50,145 nucleotides of DNA from CAZVCG01 sp964626265. Its GTDB lineage: Bacteria > Pseudomonadota > Alphaproteobacteria > UBA9219. This document shows, in pieces, positions 16,341-25,566 of this stretch. The position numbers and the translations under genes are program-made. The notes beneath the pieces are model-generated. The model had not been told where the DNA came from. It ran no database searches and saw only the letters and a program-made list of their open reading frames with translations. The number at the start of each line of letters is the position of its first letter. Position 1 is the first letter of the stretch. Location: assembly GCA_964626265.1 (NCBI GenBank), contig CAZVCG010000014.1, forward strand, positions 1 to 50,145, written 5' to 3'.

Positions 16341-17695
16341 TGTCTTTCCATTCCGCCGGGCGCGCCGGTTCCCTTGCCGGAGTAAGGTTTGGATCCCTTG
16401 GGGGCCTCCCTCTCTCGCGAAGAAGCGGAGGCCCTGGACGTGATTTCTTCCGCAGCGCCGATGACGATTTGCCTTTTCTTTCCATCGTCGAATATTTCGA
16501 CAGACTTCGGAGAAACGTTGGTAATTTTGATCGTTTTTCCGTCCCCGTAATTTATTTCTTCGCCTATGCCCGCAATGACGGTCGAACCGTCGGGCTTTAG
16601 CATCACGGCGCGGCTGCCGACCGTGCCGATAAGCTTGAAAGTTCCTGAGAACACGGGCTGCCTGACGTTTCCTACGGCATTTTCCAAAATGCCTTTTGGC
16701 AGCGTATCGGACGTTAACGCAGGAATGCCGTTGGCCAACGTTTTCTCGATGTCCTCAGCTGCGGAGGGTTCGCGCGTTTGCGCTCTTGACGCATTTTTCG
16801 ACGACTGATCGGCGGATGCCGAAACGGATCCTTTGTTGTCGTTTGAAGGCTCCTTTCCGCCCGCGTCACGCGCAATGCCGCGTATCGGTATAACAGCAAA
16901 ACCTAGCTTGCCCGTATGGCGGATAATCAGATCGGTAGAAATCAATCCCTTGTTGACCGGTCTCCACAAAAGCGTAACGGGGCATGACTCGCCCGGCCTA
17001 AGCTCCATATCGACGATGCATCCCTGCTCAAGTCTCTCCAGACCGTTTTCCGCCGCGATAACGTCGATGGAAATCAACACGATGTTTTCGGGGCTGTCGT
17101 TAATCATCAAGGCGGTCCTGACGACTCTGGCCTCATTCGCGCTGACTTCGCCAAAATCGATTGGCTTGACGTCTTTCGTGCTGAGCGTGAAACCGGCTTC
17201 TTTCCGGTCGCCTGCCGACTGGCTGCTGGCCTTGCCGAGCATTTTGGCGCGCGCAATGCGTCCCGATCCTTTGTGCGTGAGCAAAACTTCAGCAGTCCAC
17301 GAACCGGTGTTCGTCGGCGTTGTCTCGACCACCACGCTGCAGCGGCTCGATGGAAGGATTTTTCCTTCCAGGGAACAATCGTTGCTGGCGATGGAACTTT
17401 TCACGTTCAGATCGTCGTTCGTCGTGACGCCGACCACCTCAACTGGCGAGTTGGTCTTGTTGACGAAATAGAGCGTCGTTCTTCGGGATTCGCCGACGAC
17501 GGTCTCGCCCGTCTCAATTTCCGCTTTAGGTTCAACGACGATGGCGTCTCCGCCGCTGGCTCCCGGCTTACCCGTAATCATTCCCGGATCGGCAAAGGCC
17601 GCGTCGCGCGCGCTTACGCCGCGAGGCCCAGGCAAAACGATTAGGCCCAAAACCAGCGCAATACCGGCCAATAGACAGGCAACGCGCCTTATCAC
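16337..17695 (-). CDS. exported protein with Ig-like domains and a C-terminal PilP/GspC-like domain
   Basis: A 452-residue secreted protein. The signal sequence is MIRRVACLLAGIALVLGLIV, after which two similar beta-rich domains follow: one around PVEVVGVTTNDDLNVKSS and CSLEGKILPSSRCSVVVETT, the second around IVLISIDVIAAENGLERLEQ and CIVDMELRPGESCPVTLLW. They resemble ASH/MSP-type Ig-like domains. After a Ser/Lys-rich linker, the last 110 residues (LIGTVGSRAVMLKPDGSTVI, then GKTIKITNVSPKSVEIFDDG) look like the homology-region domain of PilP and GspC, which contacts the secretin's N-domain. The start is GTG, overlapping the secretin gene's TGA and preceded by GGGGAGG. The predicted job is to connect secretin and inner-membrane platform. 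The domain combination is unfamiliar to me. Confidence 0.65.
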   Translation of the reverse strand: MIRRVACLLAGIALVLGLIVLPGPRGVSARDAAFADPGMITGKPGASGGDAIVVEPKAEIETGETVVGESRRTTLYFVNKTNSPVEVVGVTTNDDLNVKSSIASNDCSLEGKILPSSRCSVVVETTPTNTGSWTAEVLLTHKGSGRIARAKMLGKASSQSAGDRKEAGFTLSTKDVKPIDFGEVSANEARVVRTALMINDSPENIVLISIDVIAAENGLERLEQGCIVDMELRPGESCPVTLLWRPVNKGLISTDLIIRHTGKLGFAVIPIRGIARDAGGKEPSNDNKGSVSASADQSSKNASRAQTREPSAAEDIEKTLANGIPALTSDTLPKGILENAVGNVRQPVFSGTFKLIGTVGSRAVMLKPDGSTVIAGIGEEINYGDGKTIKITNVSPKSVEIFDDGKKRQIVIGAAEEITSRASASSREREAPKGSKPYSGKGTGAPGGMERQ

Positions 17696-19494
17696 TTTTT
17701 CCTCCCCTTTGATGGGGCCGCATCCGATCGAGTAACCGAGGCTGGCTCTAACAATTCATCATATGCGTGACTGAAGCCCCGCTGAAGAAGACGTTTATCG
17801 ACAGGCGCGCCGTCTTCGCTTGGCGAGATAGGCACATTTCCTATAGGCGCGGCTCCTGCCGCAGGAGTCATCAATTCCGGCTTGGGTGAAGACGCTTGCG
17901 ATTGTAAGCTCAACGGTTGCGAAGGCGTGTCGGGCATCTTCAACGTCGTTGCGCCGTCCTTATCGATGACGACGGCATCCAGCTGCGGTTTGGTTACATC
18001 GACTCCCTTCGCTTTATCTCTGGCCTGGGCCTCCTGCGTCGCGGAAGAATCCGTGAAAAGAACGACGGAGGGCTTAACGAGAATGACAAGCTCGGTATTT
18101 TTAAATTCGTCGTTGGCATGAGTAGGAATGCGCCCGCCGAACGGCATGGGGATTCCTTCGCGTTTATTGTTGTCCCTCGACGTGACCAAACCTGCAAGGA
18201 CAAGATTGTCGCCCGGGCGCACGCGCAAGGTCGTGGAAACTTTACGCTCCGACGTTTCGGGCAAATTGATCGTCACGCCTTGCGATGTCGTCGGATTGAG
18301 GCTGATGATATCCTGCAATTCCAAATCGAGGGCCGCGAAGATTACGCCGTTTTCATAATAACCGTTGATGAGAACAGTCAGACCGGTTTGAATGCTGTCC
18401 GTCGAAACCGTATTCGTGCCGATGCCCGTATTCGTCGTGTTGGAGCCCGATACGTTTGAACTCGTCAACTGGCCGACCTGCGAGATATAACGCTGCTCGC
18501 CGCCCACGCGAAATTCGGCGTTCGATCCGGAAATAAAGGTTAGCTGCGGATTGCTGACGGTCTGAACCTGCCCTTGCGTCGATATGAACTGCAGCACGGC
18601 ATCGGCGTCCAAATGCCCGTGCATCGTAGCCCCCAGGGTTACCCCCGGCGATGTGAATGATGAAAAGCCTGTTGTCCCCGCCAAAAGGATGTTCTGAAGC
18701 TTCCCGCCAAGCTTGTCGAATTTAAAGGCTTTCCAGTTGATGCCCGTGCCGTTTTGCTTGTCGAGCGTCACTTCCCAGATGTAAAGCTGCATGACGACAA
18801 GAGGGCGGCCGTTGCGCAATTGGTTCAAGTACTCACGCACCCGTTCATGGCCGTCCACGTCTGCAATGTATATAAGGTTGCCTCCTTGCGGATCGAGCTT
18901 GGCCTTATCGCCCGAAAGTTCGCTTATGGCATCGGCCATAGTATTGTTGGCCGCCGCCGCTGTTGCGCCGCCCCCCGCCGTGGCTTTCGTCGGCATACTC
19001 GGCATGGAAATAATAAAGGTTTCTTTTTCCTTCAACTCAAGCATTCCATTGCGGTAAACGCAGAAAACCTTGGCCGAAGCGCACAGTCTCTCCACGACGA
19101 CCGGCAGGGATCCGCTCAAGTTCGCGACGGTCACAAGCTTCGAGTCGAACTCTCCCGAATTCCACGAGAGCGATACATCCGTACCGGCCAGAACAGCCTG
19201 TAACGCGGACGTTATAGGAACAGCGTTCAGGTTCGTCGTTGGAACGATTATCGATCCCGGCAATTCTTCCGTCTTAAGCAAGCGGCGTTCCTTAAGCTGG
19301 GATCCCATTTCGAGAGTGACAATGGGCGGATCCTCGATGCCGCGAACGGTCTCTTCAGGGCCAGGTACCTCCGCCACCGTTGGGGGACGGCCGGTAGTCG
19401 GTTTTGCAGAAGGCGTTGACACCCAGGAACAGCCTGCCAAGCCCGCAGCCAGAACCATCATCGACACAGCGTAAAAGTTTTTCCAAAAACGCAC
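17692..19494 (-). CDS. PilN/PulD-type secretin lipoprotein
   Basis: An outer-membrane secretin of about 600 residues, first gene of the operon. The N-terminus carries a lipoprotein signal (MVLAAGLAGC, lipobox LAGC), then proline-rich and N-domain-like regions (VTVANLSGSLPVVVERLCAS). The C-terminal secretin core holds the VSNPQLTFISGSNAEFRVGG stretch and the family signature RVRPGDNLVLAGLVTSRDN and FKNTELVILVKPSVV. It is most like PilN of IncI thin pili and BfpB, the lipoprotein secretins. A frame is open to a TTG at 19518; I prefer the GTG at 19494 because GGAG lies six bases upstream. A pore for a pilus or secreted substrate is expected. Confidence 0.9.
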   Translation of the reverse strand: MRFWKNFYAVSMMVLAAGLAGCSWVSTPSAKPTTGRPPTVAEVPGPEETVRGIEDPPIVTLEMGSQLKERRLLKTEELPGSIIVPTTNLNAVPITSALQAVLAGTDVSLSWNSGEFDSKLVTVANLSGSLPVVVERLCASAKVFCVYRNGMLELKEKETFIISMPSMPTKATAGGGATAAAANNTMADAISELSGDKAKLDPQGGNLIYIADVDGHERVREYLNQLRNGRPLVVMQLYIWEVTLDKQNGTGINWKAFKFDKLGGKLQNILLAGTTGFSSFTSPGVTLGATMHGHLDADAVLQFISTQGQVQTVSNPQLTFISGSNAEFRVGGEQRYISQVGQLTSSNVSGSNTTNTGIGTNTVSTDSIQTGLTVLINGYYENGVIFAALDLELQDIISLNPTTSQGVTINLPETSERKVSTTLRVRPGDNLVLAGLVTSRDNNKREGIPMPFGGRIPTHANDEFKNTELVILVKPSVVLFTDSSATQEAQARDKAKGVDVTKPQLDAVVIDKDGATTLKMPDTPSQPLSLQSQASSPKPELMTPAAGAAPIGNVPISPSEDGAPVDKRLLQRGFSHAYDELLEPASVTRSDAAPSKGRKK

Positions 19495-19739
19495 ACCGGA
19501 CTCCGCTATTCGGGCCAATCAGCAGCCGCCATAAATCGGGAACCAAATGAAGGACTTAATACAGCCACACGCGAACGCGAGCGGCCCCGTTCTCCGGTAC
19601 CCCTGCATAAGAGTTAAAGGCGGGTTGGGTTGATATTTCGTTAACCTGCGTAAGGGGGATAACCCTGCGCTTTTCAACAACTTTCAATCCCTTCGTTGCC
19701 TATTGCGAATTAGCGTTTTGGATTGCAGTATTCGCTCCC

Positions 19740-20981
19740 ATGTACGAACGGAACAAACATGCCGCTTCGAAGACCAATTCTTACGTCTTCAACCAGCTCA
19801 TCCCCTATATCGGCAACAAACGGAAATTACTGCAACTTATTGATAAGTCTGTTAAATTAACCTGTCTTGATCCTCAAACCTCCCTTTTTTTCGACTTATT
19901 TTCCGGTAGCGGCGTGGTGGCGAGGTTTGCCAAAAAGGAAGGGTTCCGCGTCGCCGCCAACGACTGGGAACCATATTCCAACATCATCAACACGTGCGCT
20001 ATAGCCCTGAATAAACCGCCCTTATTCTCCCGTAAAAAGTCTTATCGGCAAGTTCTGGATGAATTGAACGGCCTACCCCCTCTTGAAGGATGGGTCACTC
20101 AACATTTATGCCCGTCTCATGACGAAAGGTTCGATACGGCCAAGGAACGGATGTTCTATACCCGCGAGAACGGCATGAGGATCGACGCCATGCGCGAGAA
20201 GGTACATAAATGGGTAACAGCGGGAGATATTGACAATAATCAAGCGGCGGCCTTGCTCTCCCCTCTTCTCTATCAGGCTTGCTACACGAGCAATACGTCG
20301 GGCGTGTTCAAAGGGTTTCATAACGGCTGGGGCGGACAAACCGGAACAGCGCTTTATCGCATCAAGTCGCGCTTGACGCTCGCGCCTGCCGTTTTTCACG
20401 ACAACGGCAAGCGCAATGAGGTCTTTTGTCGGGATGCAACTGAACTCGCGCGAACTTATAAAACGAAAGAAAAAACCATTGCCTATATCGATCCGCCATA
20501 CAATCAGCATCCTTATGGAGCGAACTATCATGTGCTGAATAGCCTCGCCTTGTGGGACAAACCCGCATTGCCGCGCACGATCGGCAAAAACAACAAAGCC
20601 GCCATCCGCACCGACTGGCGCACCGAACGCCGTTCGAAATACAATTATAAAGTCGAGGCTCTCGCAGCCTATGAGGAACTCATGGATGCCATAAAGGCGG
20701 ACTGGGTTCTGACGAGCTACAGCACCGATGGAAATATCCCGCTTGATAAGCTTGTGAAAGCGGCGTGCAAAACGGGCGCAACGACGGTTCTCACGCAGGA
20801 ATACAAGCGTTACCGTGTCAGCCGCCAGCGATTTTCAAAAAAGCCGTTGAACGTGGAATTTGTGCTTGTAACAAAAAAAGGCGCCAAAGGTGGGGATAAC
20901 GCTGCAACGATCGTACGCAATATACTTCAGCAGGAAGATAACGCGCTAAACGGGTACAGTGAAAGACGTTCGCAAAGGTGA
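19740..20981 (+). CDS. D12-class DNA adenine methyltransferase
   Basis: A 413-residue N6-adenine DNA methylase. The SAM-binding motif FDLFSGSGVVARFAKKEGF lies near residue 50 behind the typical QLIPYIGNKRKLL start, and the catalytic motif is DPPYNQHPYGANYHVLN near residue 250. This is the Dam/D12 family order. Nothing resembling a restriction endonuclease is adjacent, so it appears to be an orphan. It is transcribed divergently from the secretin operon across 245 bp and ends 36 bp before hpnA. The recognition sequence cannot be read from the gene. The enzymatic class is firm; the biological role (epigenetic, phage-derived or a broken restriction system) is open. Confidence 0.88.
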   Translation: MYERNKHAASKTNSYVFNQLIPYIGNKRKLLQLIDKSVKLTCLDPQTSLFFDLFSGSGVVARFAKKEGFRVAANDWEPYSNIINTCAIALNKPPLFSRKKSYRQVLDELNGLPPLEGWVTQHLCPSHDERFDTAKERMFYTRENGMRIDAMREKVHKWVTAGDIDNNQAAALLSPLLYQACYTSNTSGVFKGFHNGWGGQTGTALYRIKSRLTLAPAVFHDNGKRNEVFCRDATELARTYKTKEKTIAYIDPPYNQHPYGANYHVLNSLALWDKPALPRTIGKNNKAAIRTDWRTERRSKYNYKVEALAAYEELMDAIKADWVLTSYSTDGNIPLDKLVKAACKTGATTVLTQEYKRYRVSRQRFSKKPLNVEFVLVTKKGAKGGDNAATIVRNILQQEDNALNGYSERRSQR

Positions 20982-21017
20982 TTTGCATCAATTGGTTAGG
21001 CTAGTTATAAGTATATT

Positions 21018-22019
21018 ATGTCAGATCATCCCCTCACCTTCATTACAGGCGCGACCGGCTTTGTCGGCGCAGCCGTGGCGCGGCTCCTGATCGAAAAAGG
21101 ACACAAGCTGCGCGCGCTCACGCGCCCTAACAACGACCGCCGCAATATCGAGGGACTGGCTAATATTGAGTTGGTGGAAGGCGATCTCGGCTATCCAGAG
21201 AGTTATGCCGAAGCCTTAAAAGGATGCGGCGCGTTGTTTCATGTCGCGGCGGATTATCGCATTTGGGTGCCTGATGCCGATGAGATGAACCGTATCAACG
21301 TTGACGGCACACAGACTCTCATGAAAGCCGCGCAAACGGCCGGCGTGAAGAAAATCGTTTACACAAGTTCCGTCGCCACGCTCGGCTATCACCGTGATGG
21401 AACGCCTGCTGACGAAAATACGCCCGTGACGATCAACGATATGATCGGCACATATAAGCGTTCGAAGTTTTTGGCCGAAGAAGCAGTTCGGCAATTAATA
21501 CAGCACAACAACCTCCCTTGTGTGATCGTCAACCCTTCGACCCCCATTGGGCCAAGAGACATCAAGCCGACGCCGACCGGACGCATTATTGTCGAAGCGG
21601 TAAAAGGCAAAATGCCCGCTTACGTCGATACGGGGTTGAATGTCGTCCATGTCGACGATGTCGCCATGGGCCACTGGCTGGCTTTTGAAAAGGGAAAAGT
21701 CGGCGAAAGGTATATATTAGGCGGGACAAACCTGGGATTAGGACAAATACTGACGATCATTTCGGAAATTGTCGGCAAGCCGTCCCCGACGCTCAAATTG
21801 CCGCGTCTGCCGTTATTCCCATTAGCTTATGGGGCCGAACTTATCGCGCGGGTTACGGGCAAAGACCCCATGCTTACGGTCGATGGCCTGCGCATGGCGA
21901 AAAAGAAAATGTATTTCATGTCTGCCAAAGCAGAGCGCGAATTCGGCTACGCGCCGCGTCCGGCGCGCCAAGCCATCGAGGACGCGATCAACTGGTTTCG
22001 CAACAATGGATATTGCTGA
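21018..22019 (+). CDS. hpnA: hopanoid-associated sugar epimerase HpnA
   Basis: A 333-residue NAD(P)-dependent extended short-chain dehydrogenase of the HpnA type, found with hopanoid genes and thought to act on the side chain or its sugar. The Rossmann motif TGATGFVGAAVARLL is at the N-terminus. The catalytic region is unusual for a classical epimerase: SSVATLGYH, then YKRSKFLAE holding the Tyr-x-x-x-Lys pair. The family's HVDDVAMGH region also appears. It heads the plus-strand hopanoid genes but is separated from hpnB by an opposite-strand gene. The ATG lacks an obvious ribosome site. Family identification is strong; substrate is not established. Confidence 0.92.
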   Translation: MSDHPLTFITGATGFVGAAVARLLIEKGHKLRALTRPNNDRRNIEGLANIELVEGDLGYPESYAEALKGCGALFHVAADYRIWVPDADEMNRINVDGTQTLMKAAQTAGVKKIVYTSSVATLGYHRDGTPADENTPVTINDMIGTYKRSKFLAEEAVRQLIQHNNLPCVIVNPSTPIGPRDIKPTPTGRIIVEAVKGKMPAYVDTGLNVVHVDDVAMGHWLAFEKGKVGERYILGGTNLGLGQILTIISEIVGKPSPTLKLPRLPLFPLAYGAELIARVTGKDPMLTVDGLRMAKKKMYFMSAKAEREFGYAPRPARQAIEDAINWFRNNGYC

Positions 22020-22028
22020 AAAATAATT

Positions 22029-23354
22029 TTAGGCCGCCGGGCCGTGCTTTTCGACAGTTTCCGCAAGAGAAGAAGAGATTTTGCGCAAATCGCTGATTGC
22101 TTCGCCAACATCCTTAATCGCTTCGACGGCGCGGCTTGTCTCATCCTGTATTGTTTTGACCTGATCGCCGATTTCCCATGTTGCGCGCGCCGCGCGGTTT
22201 GCCAAAACGTTTGCGCGGCTGGCTATCGAAAAGCCTTCGCTGTCGCCGCTGAATTCGGACTCGACGCGCGCGCTTAAAGCCAACATTTCCGTCTGGCTTG
22301 AAATTTCGTTGATGAGAATGACTATATCGCTGATCTTGCCGACGGCTTGGGACAAAATACGGATGATTTCGTTCGTGCGCTCAGCTTTTTCGGAAGCAAG
22401 CGCGGCCATCTTGGCCGTTTCAACGACCTGATCGCCAATATCCACCTGCGCTGCCGCTGGAGACGCAGATATGACGTTCTGCATCTCTTTCAGGCTAACA
22501 TCGAATTGTTCTTTCATTTTGAGCAACGCTTCCGCGCGTTCGGCTGCCGCTTTGGCAAGTATCTCTTCGCGTTCGGCCTTGAGTTTCTCTATCTGGACGG
22601 CGTTGTCCTTGAAGATCTGGATGGATCTGGCCATAGCGCCAATCTCGCCCTTTTGCGCGGTGGCCGGAATGGCTACCGCGAGATTGCCTTTGGCCAGAGA
22701 TTCCATGGCCCGCGTCATGTCGATGATCGGATGAGCTACGGCCTTATAGGTCGAATATCCTACCCAGACAGCCAAAAAGAGAGACAATAAACCGAGTAAA
22801 ATCGAATATATAAAAACGTGACTCGTGAGATCGTTATGTCCTTTTATCAAATTCTCGGTTGACGCGTTGTAGGACTCCATAATTTTTTCGCCGAGTTCGC
22901 TTATTTTTGCGCCAACCGCCTTCGCTTCGCTTAGCTTGTTTCGCATGGCGTCGCTGGCGCCATCGGTTTGCGTATGCCTCATCTCAAGGATATTTTGAAA
23001 TAACGCTTTATAGTCGCCGGCAAGTTTATGAATTTCGGCTATGTATGCGCGCCTTTCCGGGTTCCGCGCGTTTTTGTCCAGAAACACAAAATACTTCTCC
23101 ATCTCCTCGAATTTTCTTTGCGCGTTCTGTGAACGGTTCTTTTCGTTTATAAGAATGTCGGTCAGCAAATCTATGCGAGCCTGAAATATCACGTTCATCA
23201 ATTTATTGACGTTAAAACGGTTGCGGGCCATACGGTCAACTTCGGCAAAAGAATTATTGACTTGCCCGCTATGCCAGATGGCATGAATGGATGAGTAGGC
23301 AATCAAAACGAGGAGTACGCCGATACCCAAAGCCAAACGTGTGGAAATTTTCAT
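22029..23354 (-). CDS. degenerate methyl-accepting chemotaxis-like membrane protein
   Basis: A 441-residue receptor-like protein: N-terminal membrane helix (LGIGVLLVLIAYSSIHAIW), a helical periplasmic domain, a second helix (FIYSILLGLLSLFLAVWVGY), a HAMP linker (MTRAMESLAKGNLAVAIPAT) and a signalling domain. The hairpin-tip region reads LINEISSQTEMLALSARVES followed by EFSGDSEGFSIASRAN where chemoreceptors have LINDIAxQTNLLALNAxIEA, ARAGE and GFAVVAxEVR. The residues that bind CheA and CheW are thus largely lost. The protein ends about 60 residues later, so the second half of the signalling domain is short. It lies between hpnA and hpnB on the other strand. It could be a decayed receptor or one repurposed to sense membrane state. 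Confidence 0.8.
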   Translation of the reverse strand: MKISTRLALGIGVLLVLIAYSSIHAIWHSGQVNNSFAEVDRMARNRFNVNKLMNVIFQARIDLLTDILINEKNRSQNAQRKFEEMEKYFVFLDKNARNPERRAYIAEIHKLAGDYKALFQNILEMRHTQTDGASDAMRNKLSEAKAVGAKISELGEKIMESYNASTENLIKGHNDLTSHVFIYSILLGLLSLFLAVWVGYSTYKAVAHPIIDMTRAMESLAKGNLAVAIPATAQKGEIGAMARSIQIFKDNAVQIEKLKAEREEILAKAAAERAEALLKMKEQFDVSLKEMQNVISASPAAAQVDIGDQVVETAKMAALASEKAERTNEIIRILSQAVGKISDIVILINEISSQTEMLALSARVESEFSGDSEGFSIASRANVLANRAARATWEIGDQVKTIQDETSRAVEAIKDVGEAISDLRKISSSLAETVEKHGPAA

Positions 23355-23572
23355 ATCTTCCTCTTAGGACAAGGCGAGAGAGGCTTCGCGGCCCAAAATG
23401 GTTTCGCCATCGTTCCGATATGCTCAGGCGCAGGTTAAGATAGCTTTTTAAAACTATCAATAGGATTATTGTTTTTGTAATATTGTTGTTTGGATTGATG
23501 GTTTGGCAAACTCGCGGAATGCAATAAAGTACGTAGAAGCTTTCAACTGACCTAAACCGTTGCGCCGAACTC

Positions 23573-24724
23573 ATGGAACATTTTCTTATACTCACTGGTC
23601 TGCTGACGTTCATAGGCTGGATTTATCTGGCGTTTATCCACGGTTTTTTCTGGCGGCCTTTACTCGATACGCCTGCGCCTGAACCCGAAAAATGGCCAAG
23701 CGTGGATATAATCGTGCCCGCCCGGAACGAAGCGGATAGCCTGCCGAAAACCCTCCCCTCTCTATTGAAACAAAACTATCCGGGCGCATGGAGGGTCATA
23801 CTCGTTGACGACCACAGCACGGACGGAACATCGGAAATCGCAAAACAATTGGCGTTCAACAAAGGACGCGCCGATAAGTTGGTTGTAATCCCCGCGCCTG
23901 AGCTTGAACAAGGCTGGAGCGGAAAAGTCGCCGCCATGAACGCAGGAGCGAAACAAAGCTCCAGCGAATACATTATGTTCACGGACGCTGATATCGAACA
24001 CGCGCAAGATAGTTTGCGCCATCTGATAGCGCGTGCATTGCACGGCAAATGCGATCTCGTTTCGCTCATGGTCAAATTGCATTGCGAAACTGCGGTAGAA
24101 AAACTGCTTATTCCCGCTTTTGTTTTCTTTTTCGCTATGCTCTATCCCTTCCGGCGCGTGAACGATCCGGCTTCTTCGGTCGCGGCGGCTGCGGGCGGCG
24201 TAATGCTCGTTCGCAAAAAAGCTTTGCAGAACGCGGGGGGACTTGAACGCATACGCCCCGCCATCATCGACGACTGCGCTCTGGCGAGAATTATTAAAGA
24301 CAACGGCGGCGAGGACAGCGCACCCGGCTCCATCCGACTGACGTTGACAAACGATGTAAAAAGCCTTCGCGTTTATCCCAAGCTTAAGGACGTCACGGAC
24401 ATGATTTCACGAACGGCCTTTACGCAACTTAGACATTCCGGAACGCTATTGACCTTTACTGTACTGGGCCTTGCCCTACTTTTTATCGCGCCTATCGTGA
24501 TGCCTTTAATAGCCGGATACAAAACCGCTCTGCTTGCTTATGGCGCATGGGCCATCATGACCCTTATATATATGCCGATGGTAAGGTTTTATGGTCTTTC
24601 CTGGGTGTGGGCGTTGACACTTCCGGTCGCGGCGGTGATTTATATGGCGGCTACTGTTGATTCCGCCCGCCTCTACTGGCAAGGACAAGGCGGACAATGG
24701 AAAGGACGCGCTCAAGCACAATGA
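23573..24724 (+). CDS. hpnB: hopanoid-associated glycosyltransferase HpnB
   Basis: A 383-residue membrane-bound family 2 glycosyltransferase of the HpnB type. An N-terminal membrane segment (LILTGLLTFIGWIYLAFIHG) precedes the GT-A domain with VDIIVPARNEADSLPKTLPS, the nucleotide-binding VDDHSTDGTSEIA and the metal-binding FTDADIEHA. Hydrophobic helices follow (LLIPAFVFFFAMLYPF and a pair near the C-terminus). HpnB always travels with hopanoid genes; its acceptor has been linked to sugar-bearing hopanoids but is not proven. Its stop codon overlaps the start of hpnC (ATGA), indicating translational coupling across hpnBCDE. Confidence 0.93.
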   Translation: MEHFLILTGLLTFIGWIYLAFIHGFFWRPLLDTPAPEPEKWPSVDIIVPARNEADSLPKTLPSLLKQNYPGAWRVILVDDHSTDGTSEIAKQLAFNKGRADKLVVIPAPELEQGWSGKVAAMNAGAKQSSSEYIMFTDADIEHAQDSLRHLIARALHGKCDLVSLMVKLHCETAVEKLLIPAFVFFFAMLYPFRRVNDPASSVAAAAGGVMLVRKKALQNAGGLERIRPAIIDDCALARIIKDNGGEDSAPGSIRLTLTNDVKSLRVYPKLKDVTDMISRTAFTQLRHSGTLLTFTVLGLALLFIAPIVMPLIAGYKTALLAYGAWAIMTLIYMPMVRFYGLSWVWALTLPVAAVIYMAATVDSARLYWQGQGGQWKGRAQAQ

Positions 24725-25566
24725 ACACTGGCAATACGAATATCGAAACGCCGAGCGGGAAGAACTCTCATTCAGAAAATTTTCCCGTCGGCTCCATTCT
24801 GATCCGCTCCGATCTCCGCAAACACGTACATGCATATTATATTTTCGCGCGCGCCGCCGACGACATCAGCGACAACCCGTTGCTGGAGCCAAAGGAAAAA
24901 ATCGCGCGGCTAACTCATCTTGGCGCGGCCTTGCTGGACGAATCCGTCAATGATGTTCCGAGCGCCGTTCCCTTGCGCGAAAGTCTGAAAGCAACGGGCG
25001 TATCGCCTCAACATAGCCTTGATCTGCTGACCGCCTTCAAACAGGACGCGGTCAAGCTTCGTTACGCCAACTGGAACGAACTTATGGATTATTGCCGCTA
25101 TTCGGCTTCACCTGTCGGCCGCCATGTTCTCGCGCTGCATGGCATAGGCAAGGAGGCTTGGCCTTCGAACGATGCGCTTTGCTCGGCCCTTCAGGTCATC
25201 AATCACATTCAGGATTGCGCCGACGATTACCGCGAACTGGATCGCGTTTACATCCCTCTTGATATAATGCTGGCCGAAGGCTGCAGCCCCGACGATCTGT
25301 CGCGCGAACGGTCGGAACCCGGATTGAGGGCGACGCTCAACCATATGCTGGATAAGCTCGATCCCATGCTGGCTACCGCGCGCGATTTGCCCCGCAACGT
25401 GCCGGACTCGCGTTTGAAAATGGAAACGTCGATAATTTGCGTTTTGGCTGAACGGCTTGTGCGCCTGTTGCGCAAGCGCGATCCTTTGTGCGACAACGTC
25501 AAGCTCGGCAAGACAGCGAAAGCGAGCGCCGCATTAACAGGAATCTTTAGAGCCTATGTTCCATGA
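24721..25566 (+). CDS. hpnC: hydroxysqualene synthase HpnC
   Basis: HpnC removes diphosphate from presqualene diphosphate to give hydroxysqualene, the middle step of the three-enzyme bacterial route from farnesyl diphosphate to squalene. The 281-residue product has the squalene/phytoene synthase fold with the first Asp-rich motif in YIFARAADDISDNP and the second in VINHIQDCADDYRELDRVYI. An earlier in-frame ATG lies at 24697 inside hpnB; I chose 24721, which makes the usual ATGA overlap with the hpnB stop. The gene also ends in an ATGA overlap with hpnD. Confidence 0.93.
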   Translation: MNTGNTNIETPSGKNSHSENFPVGSILIRSDLRKHVHAYYIFARAADDISDNPLLEPKEKIARLTHLGAALLDESVNDVPSAVPLRESLKATGVSPQHSLDLLTAFKQDAVKLRYANWNELMDYCRYSASPVGRHVLALHGIGKEAWPSNDALCSALQVINHIQDCADDYRELDRVYIPLDIMLAEGCSPDDLSRERSEPGLRATLNHMLDKLDPMLATARDLPRNVPDSRLKMETSIICVLAERLVRLLRKRDPLCDNVKLGKTAKASAALTGIFRAYVP

